This document shows, one piece after another, positions 1-6,956 of a stretch of 12,291 nucleotides of DNA. The stretch is taken from the NCBI GenBank assembly GCA_036374435.1, contig DASUTU010000130.1, positions 1 through 12,291 on the forward strand, read 5' to 3'. The stretch's first letter is position 1. Each line of letters starts with the position of its first letter. Source of the stretch: CALGFI01 sp036374435. GTDB lineage: Bacteria; Actinomycetota; UBA4738; HRBIN12. The notes below the pieces were generated by a model. That model saw only the letters and a program-made list of their open reading frames with translations. It did no database searches and had not been told where the DNA came from. The translations under genes and the position numbers were made by a program.

Positions 1-30
1 CCCAAGCGCGACGGTGCCCCTTGCCGATGG

Positions 31-167
31 CCGGGGGCCGGTGCTACAACTGCGCTCGCTCGGGCGCGGGAGCCCGGGTGCTGCGGAGCCGAGCGAAGAC
101 CGGTTGGAATCCGGCACTGTCCCGCAACCGTGAAGCCCCTCCCGGGGACGAGTCGGGTCGCCTCCTC
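31..167 (+). promoter_or_regulatory. Cobalamin (B12) riboswitch aptamer
   Basis: This is a cis-acting RNA that binds a cobalamin and controls the btu/cob operon starting at 260. The sequence shows the family's conserved core: CCGG-TTGGAAT-CCGG (100-114), CTGTCCCGCAACCGTGA (117-133), and a degenerate B12 box, GAGTCGGGTCGCCTCC (about 150-165). GGGGGC at 33-38 can pair with GCCTCC at 160-165 (one G-U pair), which would close the aptamer. CGCTCGG at 57-63 pairs with CCGAGCG at 89-95, giving a peripheral stem. Every downstream gene is a B12 uptake or salvage gene, which fits. The ends are estimated from pairing and could be off by about 10 nt. The subclass (adenosyl- or methyl/hydroxocobalamin) cannot be told. 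Confidence 0.88.
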
Positions 168-226
168 CGCGGCGCGGATGACGGTCCTCGACGGAAGGGC
201 GGTTCGTGTGAGCGGTAGCGACCGGC

Positions 227-265
227 TCCCATCTCGCTCTCCGATCGAAAGGAGGGCGGATGGGA
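227..265 (+). promoter_or_regulatory. RBS/start-codon sequestering hairpin (riboswitch expression platform)
   Basis: TCCCATC (227-233) is perfectly complementary to GATGGGA (259-265), which contains the btuF start codon ATG (260-262). Nested inside, CTCC (239-242) pairs with GGAG (251-254), the core of the ribosome binding site, leaving an 8-nt loop. The hairpin would therefore hide both translation signals. There is no U-tract, so it is not an intrinsic terminator. This fits a riboswitch acting on translation. The link between aptamer and hairpin (an anti-sequestor pairing) was not identified and is inferred. Confidence 0.6.
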
Positions 266-1234
266 AGACGCAGCACGTTCTTGGTCCCGACGATCCTCGC
301 GCTGGCGCTCGGCGCGTGCGCAGACGACGGGACGGAGACGGGTGACGCGGCGCGCTCGGCGACGACGGGCGCACCCTCGCCGGTCGAGACGACCGCCCCG
401 ACGTTCCCCGTCACGATCCAGACCGCGACCGGCGAGGTCATCATCGAGGCGCGGCCCGAGCGGATCGTGTCGTTGTCGCCGACGGCGACCGAGATGCTCT
501 TCGCCATCGGTGCCGGCGAGCAGGTGGCGGCGGTGGACGACCAGTCGACCTACCCGCCCGAGGCACCGACGACCGAGCTGTCCGGGTTCGAGCCGAACGT
601 CGAGGCCATCGCCGGGTACGAGCCGGATCTGGTCGTGTACGCCACCGAGGCCGGCGACCTCGGCTCCTCGTTGTCCGGCCTCGGGATCACCACGCTCGTC
701 CAACCGGCCGCCGCCATGCTGGACGACGTCTACGACCAGATCGGGGAGCTGGGCCTCGCCACGGGCAACGTCGCCGAGGCCGAGGACCTCGTGTCGAGCA
801 TGCGGGAGGAGGTCGAGGCCATCACGTCCTCGATCGAACCACCTGCCGAGCCGGTGACGTTCTTCCACGAGCTCGACGACACCTACTACTCGGTGACGTC
901 GTCGACGTTCATCGGCCAGCTGTACGCGTTGGCGGGGCTGGAGAACATCGCCGACGCGGCCGACGACACCGGCGGTGGCTACCCGCAGCTCTCGGCCGAA
1001 TACATCGTGGACGCCGACCCGGACCTGATCTTCCTGGCCGACACGAAGTGTTGCGGGCAGTCGCTCCGGACGGTCTCCCGGCGTCCCGGCTGGGACCGGA
1101 TCACCGCGGTGCGAACCGGGAACGTGATCGAGCTCGACGACGACGTCGCGTCTCGGTGGGGCCCCCGCGTCGTCGAGTACCTGCGTGAGATCGCCGAGGC
1201 CGTCGCGGCCGTCGAGGAGGCGCGAGCGGCGTGA
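260..1234 (+). CDS. btuF: Cobalamin ABC transporter substrate-binding lipoprotein
   Basis: This is the extracytoplasmic receptor that captures cobalamin or related corrinoids and delivers them to the permease encoded next. The 324-residue protein starts with a lipoprotein signal peptide: RR at 3-4, a hydrophobic stretch, and lipobox LGAC with Cys20 as the lipid anchor. A Thr/Pro/Ala-rich linker follows. From about residue 65 comes a BtuF/FepB-type (class III) binding fold beginning ERIVSLSPTATEMLFAIG, with the family-typical FEPNVEAIAGYEPDLVV. A Cys-Cys pair (264-265, in ADTKCCGQS) lies in the C-terminal lobe. ATG at 260 is chosen because GGAGGG (251-256) sits 3 nt upstream and because it gives an intact signal peptide. 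The riboswitch upstream and cob genes downstream support B12 over iron-siderophore binding, which the fold alone would not exclude. Its stop overlaps the btuC start by 4 nt. Confidence 0.9.
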   Translation: MGRRSTFLVPTILALALGACADDGTETGDAARSATTGAPSPVETTAPTFPVTIQTATGEVIIEARPERIVSLSPTATEMLFAIGAGEQVAAVDDQSTYPPEAPTTELSGFEPNVEAIAGYEPDLVVYATEAGDLGSSLSGLGITTLVQPAAAMLDDVYDQIGELGLATGNVAEAEDLVSSMREEVEAITSSIEPPAEPVTFFHELDDTYYSVTSSTFIGQLYALAGLENIADAADDTGGGYPQLSAEYIVDADPDLIFLADTKCCGQSLRTVSRRPGWDRITAVRTGNVIELDDDVASRWGPRVVEYLREIAEAVAAVEEARAA

Positions 1235-2244
1235 CCCGGACGACCCGTTCGATCGCGATCGGCGCGGCGGCGCTCGCGGTCTCGGTCGTGATCGGCGTGC
1301 TGGTCGGTCCCGCCGAGATCTCGCCGGCGTCGGTGATGCGATGGCTGGGGTCGTTCGGCCGGCCCGGCGAGGGTGTATCCGAGCAGGACGCCGCGATCCT
1401 GGCCAACCTCCGGCTCCCCCGGGTCCTGGTGGCCGCCCTGGTGGGGGCCTCGCTCTCGGCCTCGGGCGCGGCGTATCAGGCGGTGTTCCGCAACCCGCTG
1501 GCCGACCCCTACCTGCTCGGCGCGGCCGCGGGAGCGGGCCTGGGCGCGACGATCGTGGTCGCGTTCGGGCCGCAGGCCGCGTTCGGGGTCACCGTGCCGC
1601 TGGCGGCGTTCGCCGGCGCCATCGGCGGCGTCTCGATGGCCTACCTGCTCGGGCGGTCCTCGCTCGGCGGGCGTTCGGCGGCGAGCCTGGTCCTGGGCGG
1701 GATCGCCGTGGCGTCGTTCCTCACCGCGGTCCAGACGTTCGTGCAACAACAGCGGGCCGAGACGCTTCGGCAGGTCTACAGCTGGATCCTGGGCCGGCTC
1801 GGGACCACGGGCTGGGAGGACGTTCGCCTCGCGCTGCCCTCGGTCGTGATCGCCGTGGCGACGCTCTGGACGGTCCGTCGCCTGCTCGACGTGATCGAGG
1901 TCGGCGAGCTCGAGGCCGAGAGCCTCGGGCTGAACGTGGGACGGCTGCGCGTCGTCGTGGTGGTCGCGGCGTCGCTCGCGACTGCGGCGGCGGTTTCGGT
2001 GGCCGGGCTGATCGGGTTCGTGGGCATCATCGTGCCCCACACGGTCCGGCTCCTGGCCGGGACGTCGTACCGGTTGGTACTGCCCCTGTCCGTGTTGTTC
2101 GGGGCATCGTTCCTGATCATCGTGGACGTGCTGGCGCGGACCGTCGTGTCGCCGGCGGAGATCCCGATCGGCGTCATCACGGCGCTCGTCGGCGCGCCGT
2201 TCTTCGTATTCGCGCTCCGGCGGAGCGGGGGGAAGGTCTCGTGA
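1231..2244 (+). CDS. btuC: Cobalamin ABC transporter permease (FecCD/BtuC family)
   Basis: This is the membrane-spanning subunit of the B12 importer, expected to work as a homodimer with two BtuD ATPases. It has 337 residues, the usual length for FecCD permeases, with many hydrophobic segments throughout. Family motifs are visible: RLPRVLVAALVGASLSASG followed by FRNPLADPYLLGAAAGAGLG in the N-terminal half, GLIGFVGIIVPHTVRLL in the C-terminal half, and DVLARTVVSPAEIPIGVITA leading to a terminal GAPFFVFALRR. The GTG start at 1231 gives a GTGA overlap with the btuF stop, implying translational coupling. The family also transports siderophores and haem. The B12 assignment rests on the riboswitch and neighbours. 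Confidence 0.9.
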   Translation: MTRTTRSIAIGAAALAVSVVIGVLVGPAEISPASVMRWLGSFGRPGEGVSEQDAAILANLRLPRVLVAALVGASLSASGAAYQAVFRNPLADPYLLGAAAGAGLGATIVVAFGPQAAFGVTVPLAAFAGAIGGVSMAYLLGRSSLGGRSAASLVLGGIAVASFLTAVQTFVQQQRAETLRQVYSWILGRLGTTGWEDVRLALPSVVIAVATLWTVRRLLDVIEVGELEAESLGLNVGRLRVVVVVAASLATAAAVSVAGLIGFVGIIVPHTVRLLAGTSYRLVLPLSVLFGASFLIIVDVLARTVVSPAEIPIGVITALVGAPFFVFALRRSGGKVS

Positions 2245-3074
2245 CCGCCGTCCTGCCGGAGGGCGCCGGCCTGCGCGTGGCGGGGGAGACCGCGCTCGGC
2301 ATCCGGGGGCTCGGCGTGCGGCTGGGAGACCGGGACGTCCTCCGCGACGTCTCCCTCGACGTTCCGGCGGGATCGTGGGTGTGTGCGGTCGGCCCGAACG
2401 GGGCGGGGAAGACCACGCTCCTGCACGCGGTGGCCGGACTGGTCGCGTGCGAGGGCGAGGTCGAGCTCTGGGGGCGGCCCCTCGGCGCCTACCGAAGGCG
2501 CGAGCGGGCCCGACTGGTCGCGCTCGTGCCGCAGCAGCCGGTGATCCCGGACGCCATGTCCGTCTGGCGGTACGTGTCCCTCGGCCGGACGCCGCACCTC
2601 GGCGCGCTCGGCGCCGAGTCGGCGACGGACCTGCAGGTCGTCGAGTCGGTCCTGGAGCGACTGGAGCTGGCCTGGGCTCGCGAGCGCCGGCTCGACACGT
2701 TGTCCGGCGGGGAGCTCCAACGCGTGGTGCTGGCCCGAGCGCTGGCCCAGCAGGCGCCGCTGCTGCTGCTCGACGAGCCGACCACGGGTCTCGACCTGGG
2801 GCACCAGATCCGCGTTCTCGAACTGGTCGACGGGCTCCGCCGGGAGCAGGGCCTCACGGTGCTCTCGACGATGCACGACCTCACGCTGGCCGGCCGGTTC
2901 GCCGACCGGTTCGCCCTGCTGAGCTCGGGCCGTCTGGTGGCCCGGGGCGCCCGCCCGGACGTGCTCGACGCGGCCGTGATCGCCGAACACTTCGGGGCGG
3001 ACGTCCGCGTGCTCGGCGACGGGGACGTGGACTGGGCGGTCGTGCCGGTCTCCAGACGCAAGGACCTCTCGTGA
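2241..3074 (+). CDS. btuD: Cobalamin ABC transporter ATP-binding protein
   Basis: This is the cytoplasmic ATPase that drives corrinoid import through the BtuC permease. The 277-residue product has all nucleotide-binding motifs in order: Walker A GPNGAGKT (51-58), Q-loop within VPQQP (97-100), signature LSGGELQ (154-160), Walker B LLLLDEP (174-180), D-loop GLDL, and switch His212 in TMHDL. Length and motif spacing match FecE/BtuD-type ATPases. The GTG start at 2241 overlaps the btuC stop as GTGA. The reading frame stays open far upstream inside btuC, but the coupled start and the onset of ABC homology (about residue 18) argue for 2241. The short C-terminal tail after the ABC core has no recognised domain. 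Confidence 0.92.
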   Translation: MTAVLPEGAGLRVAGETALGIRGLGVRLGDRDVLRDVSLDVPAGSWVCAVGPNGAGKTTLLHAVAGLVACEGEVELWGRPLGAYRRRERARLVALVPQQPVIPDAMSVWRYVSLGRTPHLGALGAESATDLQVVESVLERLELAWARERRLDTLSGGELQRVVLARALAQQAPLLLLDEPTTGLDLGHQIRVLELVDGLRREQGLTVLSTMHDLTLAGRFADRFALLSSGRLVARGARPDVLDAAVIAEHFGADVRVLGDGDVDWAVVPVSRRKDLS

Positions 3075-3084
3075 CGAGGCGCGG

Positions 3085-3612
3085 ATGGCATTGACGTTCT
3101 TGCTCGGTGGGGCGAGGAGCGGCAAGTCCGAGCTCGCCGTCCGGCTCGCCGCCGCCGACGCCCGACCCGTCGTGGTCGTCGTGACGGCGGAGCCCGGCGA
3201 CGACGAGATGGCCGAACGCATCCGGCGTCATCGGCAAGAGCGGCCCGCCGGGTGGTCCACGATCGAGACACCCCTCGAGCTCGCCGCGGCCGTGCGGCGG
3301 CCGCCGCCAGAGGCGGCCGTGATCGTGGACTGCTTGACGCTGTGGGTCGCGAACGCGATGGAGTGGGGAGCCGACGAGGGCGAGATCGTGCGCGAGGCCG
3401 ACGACGTGGCCTCCGCGCTCGCCGGCCGGGCCGCCCCGGCCGTCGTGGTGAGCAACGAGGTGGGGCTGGGGATCGTGCCGGTGAACGACCTGGCGCGCCG
3501 CTATCGGGACGTGTTGGGCCGCGTGAATACCACGGTCGCGAGCCGTGCGGACCGTGCGTACCTGGTCGTCGCCGGGCGGGCGCTGCCCCTGGAGGACGTG
3601 ACGCTCACGTGA
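3085..3612 (+). CDS. cobU: Adenosylcobinamide kinase / adenosylcobinamide-phosphate guanylyltransferase
   Basis: This bifunctional cytoplasmic enzyme phosphorylates adenosylcobinamide and then attaches GMP to make AdoCbi-GDP, the first steps of nucleotide-loop assembly. The 175-residue product has the family length and motifs: P-loop GGARSGKS (8-15), IRRHRQERPAGW with His49 aligned to the guanylylated histidine of characterised CobU, VDCLTLWVANAM, VVSNEVGLGIVP, and the closing RADRAYLVVAGRALPL. ATG at 3085 lies 10 nt after the btuD stop with a GAGG site at 3076-3079. It is the one gene in the operon not joined to the upstream gene by overlap. Its stop overlaps the cobT start as GTGA. Confidence 0.93.
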   Translation: MALTFLLGGARSGKSELAVRLAAADARPVVVVVTAEPGDDEMAERIRRHRQERPAGWSTIETPLELAAAVRRPPPEAAVIVDCLTLWVANAMEWGADEGEIVREADDVASALAGRAAPAVVVSNEVGLGIVPVNDLARRYRDVLGRVNTTVASRADRAYLVVAGRALPLEDVTLT

Positions 3613-4691
3613 GCGAGCTCCTGGACCGGACGATCGCGCGCGTCCGGGCGCCCGACGAGGAGGTGGCTCGCCGGACGGCGGCGTCGCTCGACGCCAAGAC
3701 GAAGCCGCCGGGGAGCCTGGGACGGCTGGAGGAGCTCGCGATCCGCCTCGCGGCGATCCGCGGCGAGCCGCCGGCCGGTCCTCTGCACGCCGCCGTGGTC
3801 GTGGCGGCGGCCGACCACGGCGTGGCGGCCCAGGGCGTGAGCGCGTATCCGAGCGAGGTCACCGGGCAGATGCTCGCGGCGTTCGCGAACGGGGGCGCGG
3901 CGGTATCGGTCCTGGCCCGGAAGGCCGGCGCGCGATTGGTCGTCGTCGACGCCGGCGTGGCCGGGACGGCGACGGGGACCGGGTCCGAGGTCGGCGACGA
4001 CGTGCGGTCCGCCGTGGTCGGCGGCGTTCGTGGCACCGCGGACATCACGGGCGGCCCGGCCATGGACAGGTCGACGGCGACCGCGCTCCTCGCACGCGGG
4101 ATCGAGCTCGCGGACGAGCTCGCCCGCGACGGGATCGGCGTGGTGGCCGTCGGCGACATGGGCATCGCGAACACCACCTCAGCGAGCGCGCTCTGCGCCG
4201 CCCTGCTCCCGGCCGAGCCGGCGGCGGTGTGTGGTCGCGGCACCGGGGTGGACGACGCCGGGCTCGCCCGGAAGGTGGACGCGGTCCGCCGAGGGCTCGC
4301 AGCGAACGGTCTCGGGGACGGCGTGGTCGACGCGCGGACGGCCCTGGCAGCCGTCGGCGGGCTCGAGATCGCGTTCCTGGCCGGAGTCATCCTGGGCTGT
4401 GCCGCGGGACGGGTCCCGGTGCTTCTCGACGGGTTCGTCACGGGAAGCGCGGCGCTGGTGGCGGCGGGCCTGGCGCCCCAGACCCCCGGCTCCTTGATCG
4501 CGGCGACGCGTTCGCCCGAGCCGGGCCACGATCCCGTCCTTCGCCGGCTCGGCTTGGAGCCCCTGCTCGACCTGGGGCTTCGGCTCGGCGAGGGCTCGGG
4601 CGCGACTCTCGCGCTCCCGCTCCTGGGGGCCGCCGTCGCGATCCTGACCGACATGTCCACGTTCGAGGAGGCCGGGGTCACCAGTGTCTGA
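3609..4691 (+). CDS. cobT: Nicotinate-nucleotide-dimethylbenzimidazole phosphoribosyltransferase
   Basis: CobT transfers phosphoribose from nicotinate mononucleotide to 5,6-dimethylbenzimidazole (or another lower-ligand base), giving the alpha-ribotide that CobS attaches to AdoCbi-GDP. The 360-residue product shows KPPGSLGRLEELA (32-44), VVVAAADHGVAAQGVSAYP, GDMGIANTTSASA, RGTGVDDAGL, and a C-terminal LGEGSGATLALPLL in which Glu328 matches the catalytic Glu317 of the Salmonella enzyme. The GTG start at 3609 makes a GTGA overlap with the cobU stop. The frame is open well upstream inside cobU, but homology begins only here. The stop lies 8 nt inside cobS. Confidence 0.93.
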   Translation: MSELLDRTIARVRAPDEEVARRTAASLDAKTKPPGSLGRLEELAIRLAAIRGEPPAGPLHAAVVVAAADHGVAAQGVSAYPSEVTGQMLAAFANGGAAVSVLARKAGARLVVVDAGVAGTATGTGSEVGDDVRSAVVGGVRGTADITGGPAMDRSTATALLARGIELADELARDGIGVVAVGDMGIANTTSASALCAALLPAEPAAVCGRGTGVDDAGLARKVDAVRRGLAANGLGDGVVDARTALAAVGGLEIAFLAGVILGCAAGRVPVLLDGFVTGSAALVAAGLAPQTPGSLIAATRSPEPGHDPVLRRLGLEPLLDLGLRLGEGSGATLALPLLGAAVAILTDMSTFEEAGVTSV

Positions 4692-5430
4692 ACGGGTCCG
4701 TCCGGTGGCCGCGGCATTCGCGTTCCTGACCGCGATCCCCGTCGCTCGGGCCGGCGAGCTCGGTGTGCGCGATCTTCGACGGGCCGCGCCGCTGTTCCCG
4801 TTGGTGGGCGCGATCGTCGGGGCCACGATGTCCGTGGCGGCCTGGGGCACCGCCTTCGCGCTTCCGCCGCTCGCGGCGGCGACGCTCGGCGTGGCGGTCG
4901 GAGTCGGTCTCACGGCCGCCCTGCATCTGGACGGGCTGGCCGACGTGGCGGACGGGATCGGCGCCGTCTTCGGGGGCCATGACCCCACCGAGGCCATGCG
5001 GGACCCGCGGCTCGGCGCGTTCGGCGGGGTCGCCCTCGTCCTCGATCTGGTCCTGAAGGTCTCGGTCCTCGCCGCGCTCGTCGCCGGGAACCGTTTCCCC
5101 GTCGAGACCATCGCGGCAGCCGCCCTGGCGCGAGCGGCGCCCCTCGTCCTCGCCGCCGTGCTTCCCTATGCGCGTCCGGAGGGCGCCGGGGGCTGGACCC
5201 GCGGGATCGGACGGGGCGCGGCCCTGGTCGCGGCGCTGCTGGCGGTCGCCGTGGCCGCCATCGCCACGGGCATCGCCGTCATCGCCATGGTGGCCGCAGC
5301 GGCGGTGGTGACGGGAGCCGTCGGTCGGTGGGCGAAGGTCCGGCTCGGGGGCGCCACCGGCGACGTGTTCGGCGCGTCGGCCGAGCTCACCGAGACGTTC
5401 GCGCTCGCCGCGGCGGTCGCGGTCGCCTGA
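4684..5430 (+). CDS. cobS: Adenosylcobinamide-GDP ribazoletransferase (cobalamin synthase)
   Basis: This integral membrane enzyme joins AdoCbi-GDP to alpha-ribazole (or its phosphate), the last assembly step. The 248-residue product is hydrophobic along its length and carries the diagnostic ALHLDGLADVADG (79-91), then MRDPRLGAFG, matching the DGLAD..DG and RD.R.G..G signatures of CobS. GTG at 4684 overlaps the end of cobT by 8 nt. GAGGAG at 4665-4670 is a possible but distant binding site (13 nt), so reinitiation from cobT translation is likely. It is the last gene of the operon. Only 5 nt separate its stop from that of the convergent acetyltransferase gene, with no clear intrinsic terminator between. 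Confidence 0.92.
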   Translation: MSERVRPVAAAFAFLTAIPVARAGELGVRDLRRAAPLFPLVGAIVGATMSVAAWGTAFALPPLAAATLGVAVGVGLTAALHLDGLADVADGIGAVFGGHDPTEAMRDPRLGAFGGVALVLDLVLKVSVLAALVAGNRFPVETIAAAALARAAPLVLAAVLPYARPEGAGGWTRGIGRGAALVAALLAVAVAAIATGIAVIAMVAAAAVVTGAVGRWAKVRLGGATGDVFGASAELTETFALAAAVAVA

Positions 5431-5435
5431 GCCGA

Positions 5436-6434
5436 TCACCCGGCGGCCGGGCGCAGCTCCTTCTCCCAGAACTCCCAGGAGTACGCGACGTTCATCCCGG
5501 CCCGCTCGTAGAGACGCGTCGCCCCGGTGGTGTTCTCGGCGTCCACCGCGAGCTCCGCGCGCGGAATCTCCCGCCGGTGGAACTCCTGAAACGCCGCGTG
5601 CAGCAGCGCCAGCCCGATCCCCCGCCCTCGCCACTCGCGCCGTACCGCCAGATCGTTCACCTGGGCGGCGTCGGGGTCTCGAGGCGTGCTGGCCCGGCAC
5701 AACGCCGCCCCGACCACGACGTCACCGTCCACGGCGAGGAACCACAAGGCCGGATCGAAACCCGATCCCGCGCCGTCGACGGCCAGGTGGCGCCACTCGT
5801 CGAACGGCGGGAACGGGCCGCCCCAGTGGTCGGCGAAGGCTTCGGCCAGCGCCGCATACACCGCCTGGTCGTCCTCGCCGCGCCGAAACGTCCGGACGTC
5901 GATCCCTGCCGGGACCTGCGGATCCGGGGGTGCCTCGGCGAGCTCGATCCGCATCATCCAGAAGGTCCGCACGTAGGAGAACTCGAGCGACTCGAACAGC
6001 CGCCGAGCCGGCTCGTTGTCGGCGAACCTCGCGGTGCGGAGGACGACGCGTTCCCCCGGCGGGGCGAGCCCCACCTTCGCTCGGGCGCGCGACTCGCCGA
6101 GCCGCAGCAGCCAGGCGTTGAGACCGCGGCCCCACAACGACGGGATGACGTACGAGATCGCCTCCATCTCGGTGAACGGCGGGCTGTGCGCATACAGCGC
6201 GAGATAGCCGACCGGTCGTCCGTCGCCCGTCAGGAGCAGGGCGTCGTCCGCGCCGCCGTCCCGTCCGGGCGCCGTGAGGTCGTCCCTCGTCTCCTCGACC
6301 TCGGTCCAGGGAATGCCGATCTCGGCGACCATGCACTCGTTGACGAGGTCGGCGATCGCCTCGGCGTCGTCGAGGGACACGGCGCGAACGGTGAACTCGG
6401 TCGGGGGGTCGCCTGGGTTCGCCGAGGGGTTCAC
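5436..6434 (-). CDS. Tandem-GNAT acetyltransferase (mycothiol-synthase-like)
   Basis: The 332-residue product contains two GNAT folds. The first (about 13-160) has a weak acetyl-CoA loop around LWGRGLN. The second (about 175-325) has a clear one, VRREWRGRGIGLAL (to residue 277), followed by DAENTTGATRLYERAGM. This two-domain layout is that of mycothiol synthase MshD, where the C-terminal domain is catalytic, but many paralogues of unknown substrate share it, so no symbol is given. The GTG at 6434 is chosen because it forms a GTGA overlap with the stop of the upstream methyltransferase gene. An in-frame ATG at 6464 would add 10 residues of Pro-rich sequence. Its substrate is not known. It is last in the minus-strand cluster. 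Confidence 0.85.
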   Translation of the reverse strand: MNPSANPGDPPTEFTVRAVSLDDAEAIADLVNECMVAEIGIPWTEVEETRDDLTAPGRDGGADDALLLTGDGRPVGYLALYAHSPPFTEMEAISYVIPSLWGRGLNAWLLRLGESRARAKVGLAPPGERVVLRTARFADNEPARRLFESLEFSYVRTFWMMRIELAEAPPDPQVPAGIDVRTFRRGEDDQAVYAALAEAFADHWGGPFPPFDEWRHLAVDGAGSGFDPALWFLAVDGDVVVGAALCRASTPRDPDAAQVNDLAVRREWRGRGIGLALLHAAFQEFHRREIPRAELAVDAENTTGATRLYERAGMNVAYSWEFWEKELRPAAG

Positions 6435-6952
6435 GGGTTGGCCCGGGGACGGCTCGGGAACCATCGCGATACGCGTTTCGAGTACTCGTCGTAGTCCCGC
6501 CCGAACCGACGACGCAGCGAGGGCTCCTCCACGAACACCACCGCGAGGTGCCACAGGAGCCACACGGCGGCGCCGTACGCGAACAGGGCGGGCGCGCGAA
6601 ACGCCAAGGTCTCGCCGAGCAGGATCACCACGCCGCCCAGATACATCGGGTTGCGAACCCGCGAATACAGGAGTCCGCGGACCAGCCGTCTGGGCGGGTC
6701 GTACGGGGCAGGCGTACCCCAGCCGCGGATCACGAAGTCCGCCGCGCAGGCGAGCATCAGGGCCGAGCCCGCGACGATCAGGACGATCCCGCTGACGGCA
6801 GACGCCCCCGCGCCGGGCTCCCACCGAACATCCGAGCTCCGAAGCACGAACCACGGGCCCAAGACGAACACGGAGCCCGGGGCGGCGAACCAGAACACGG
6901 CCGTCCGCACGAGAAGCGACGCCACTTCGGGCCGGTGTCCCTCTCGAGCCAC
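6431..6952 (-). CDS. Isoprenylcysteine carboxyl methyltransferase-family membrane protein
   Basis: This is a 173-residue polytopic membrane protein with about four hydrophobic segments. The C-terminal half shows the SAM-binding signature of the ICMT/phospholipid N-methyltransferase superfamily: RNPMYLGGVVILLGE, then FVEEPSLRRRFGRDYDEYSKRVSRWFP. Bacteria lack CaaX proteins, so the real substrate (lipid, small molecule or protein) is unknown. The GTG at 6952 is 5 nt after the stop of the upstream GNAT gene, with GGAG about 9 nt before it. In-frame GTGs at 6925 and 6910 are alternatives that would remove the first 9 or 14 polar residues. The stop overlaps the next gene as GTGA, so it is probably co-translated with the tandem-GNAT protein. 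Confidence 0.82.
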   Translation of the reverse strand: MAREGHRPEVASLLVRTAVFWFAAPGSVFVLGPWFVLRSSDVRWEPGAGASAVSGIVLIVAGSALMLACAADFVIRGWGTPAPYDPPRRLVRGLLYSRVRNPMYLGGVVILLGETLAFRAPALFAYGAAVWLLWHLAVVFVEEPSLRRRFGRDYDEYSKRVSRWFPSRPRANP

Positions 6953-6956
6953 GAGG

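Noticed and set aside
21..50. TTGCCG-N18-TACAAC as a sigma-70-like promoter for the B12 operon
   Set aside because: The -10 hexamer would lie inside the riboswitch aptamer (5' strand at 33-38 pairs with 160-165), so transcription from it would lose the closing stem. The true promoter is probably left of the window or in the first few bases.
161..255. CCTCC (161-165) pairing with the SD GGAGG (251-255) as the main switch
   Set aside because: The same bases close the aptamer with 33-38. Freeing them would happen without ligand and would make an on-switch, opposite to the usual repression of uptake operons. The local hairpin 227-265 explains masking better.
979..3221. Long minus-strand open frames across btuC, btuD and cobU
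   Set aside because: They are antisense to strongly recognisable genes, rich in Arg/Pro/Asp from GC-rich codons read in reverse, and match no family.
5439..5451. CCCGGCGGCCGGG hairpin as a terminator between cobS and the tandem-GNAT gene
   Set aside because: It lies inside the end of the GNAT gene, has a loop of only about 3 nt and no U-tract. Such GC palindromes are common at this base composition.
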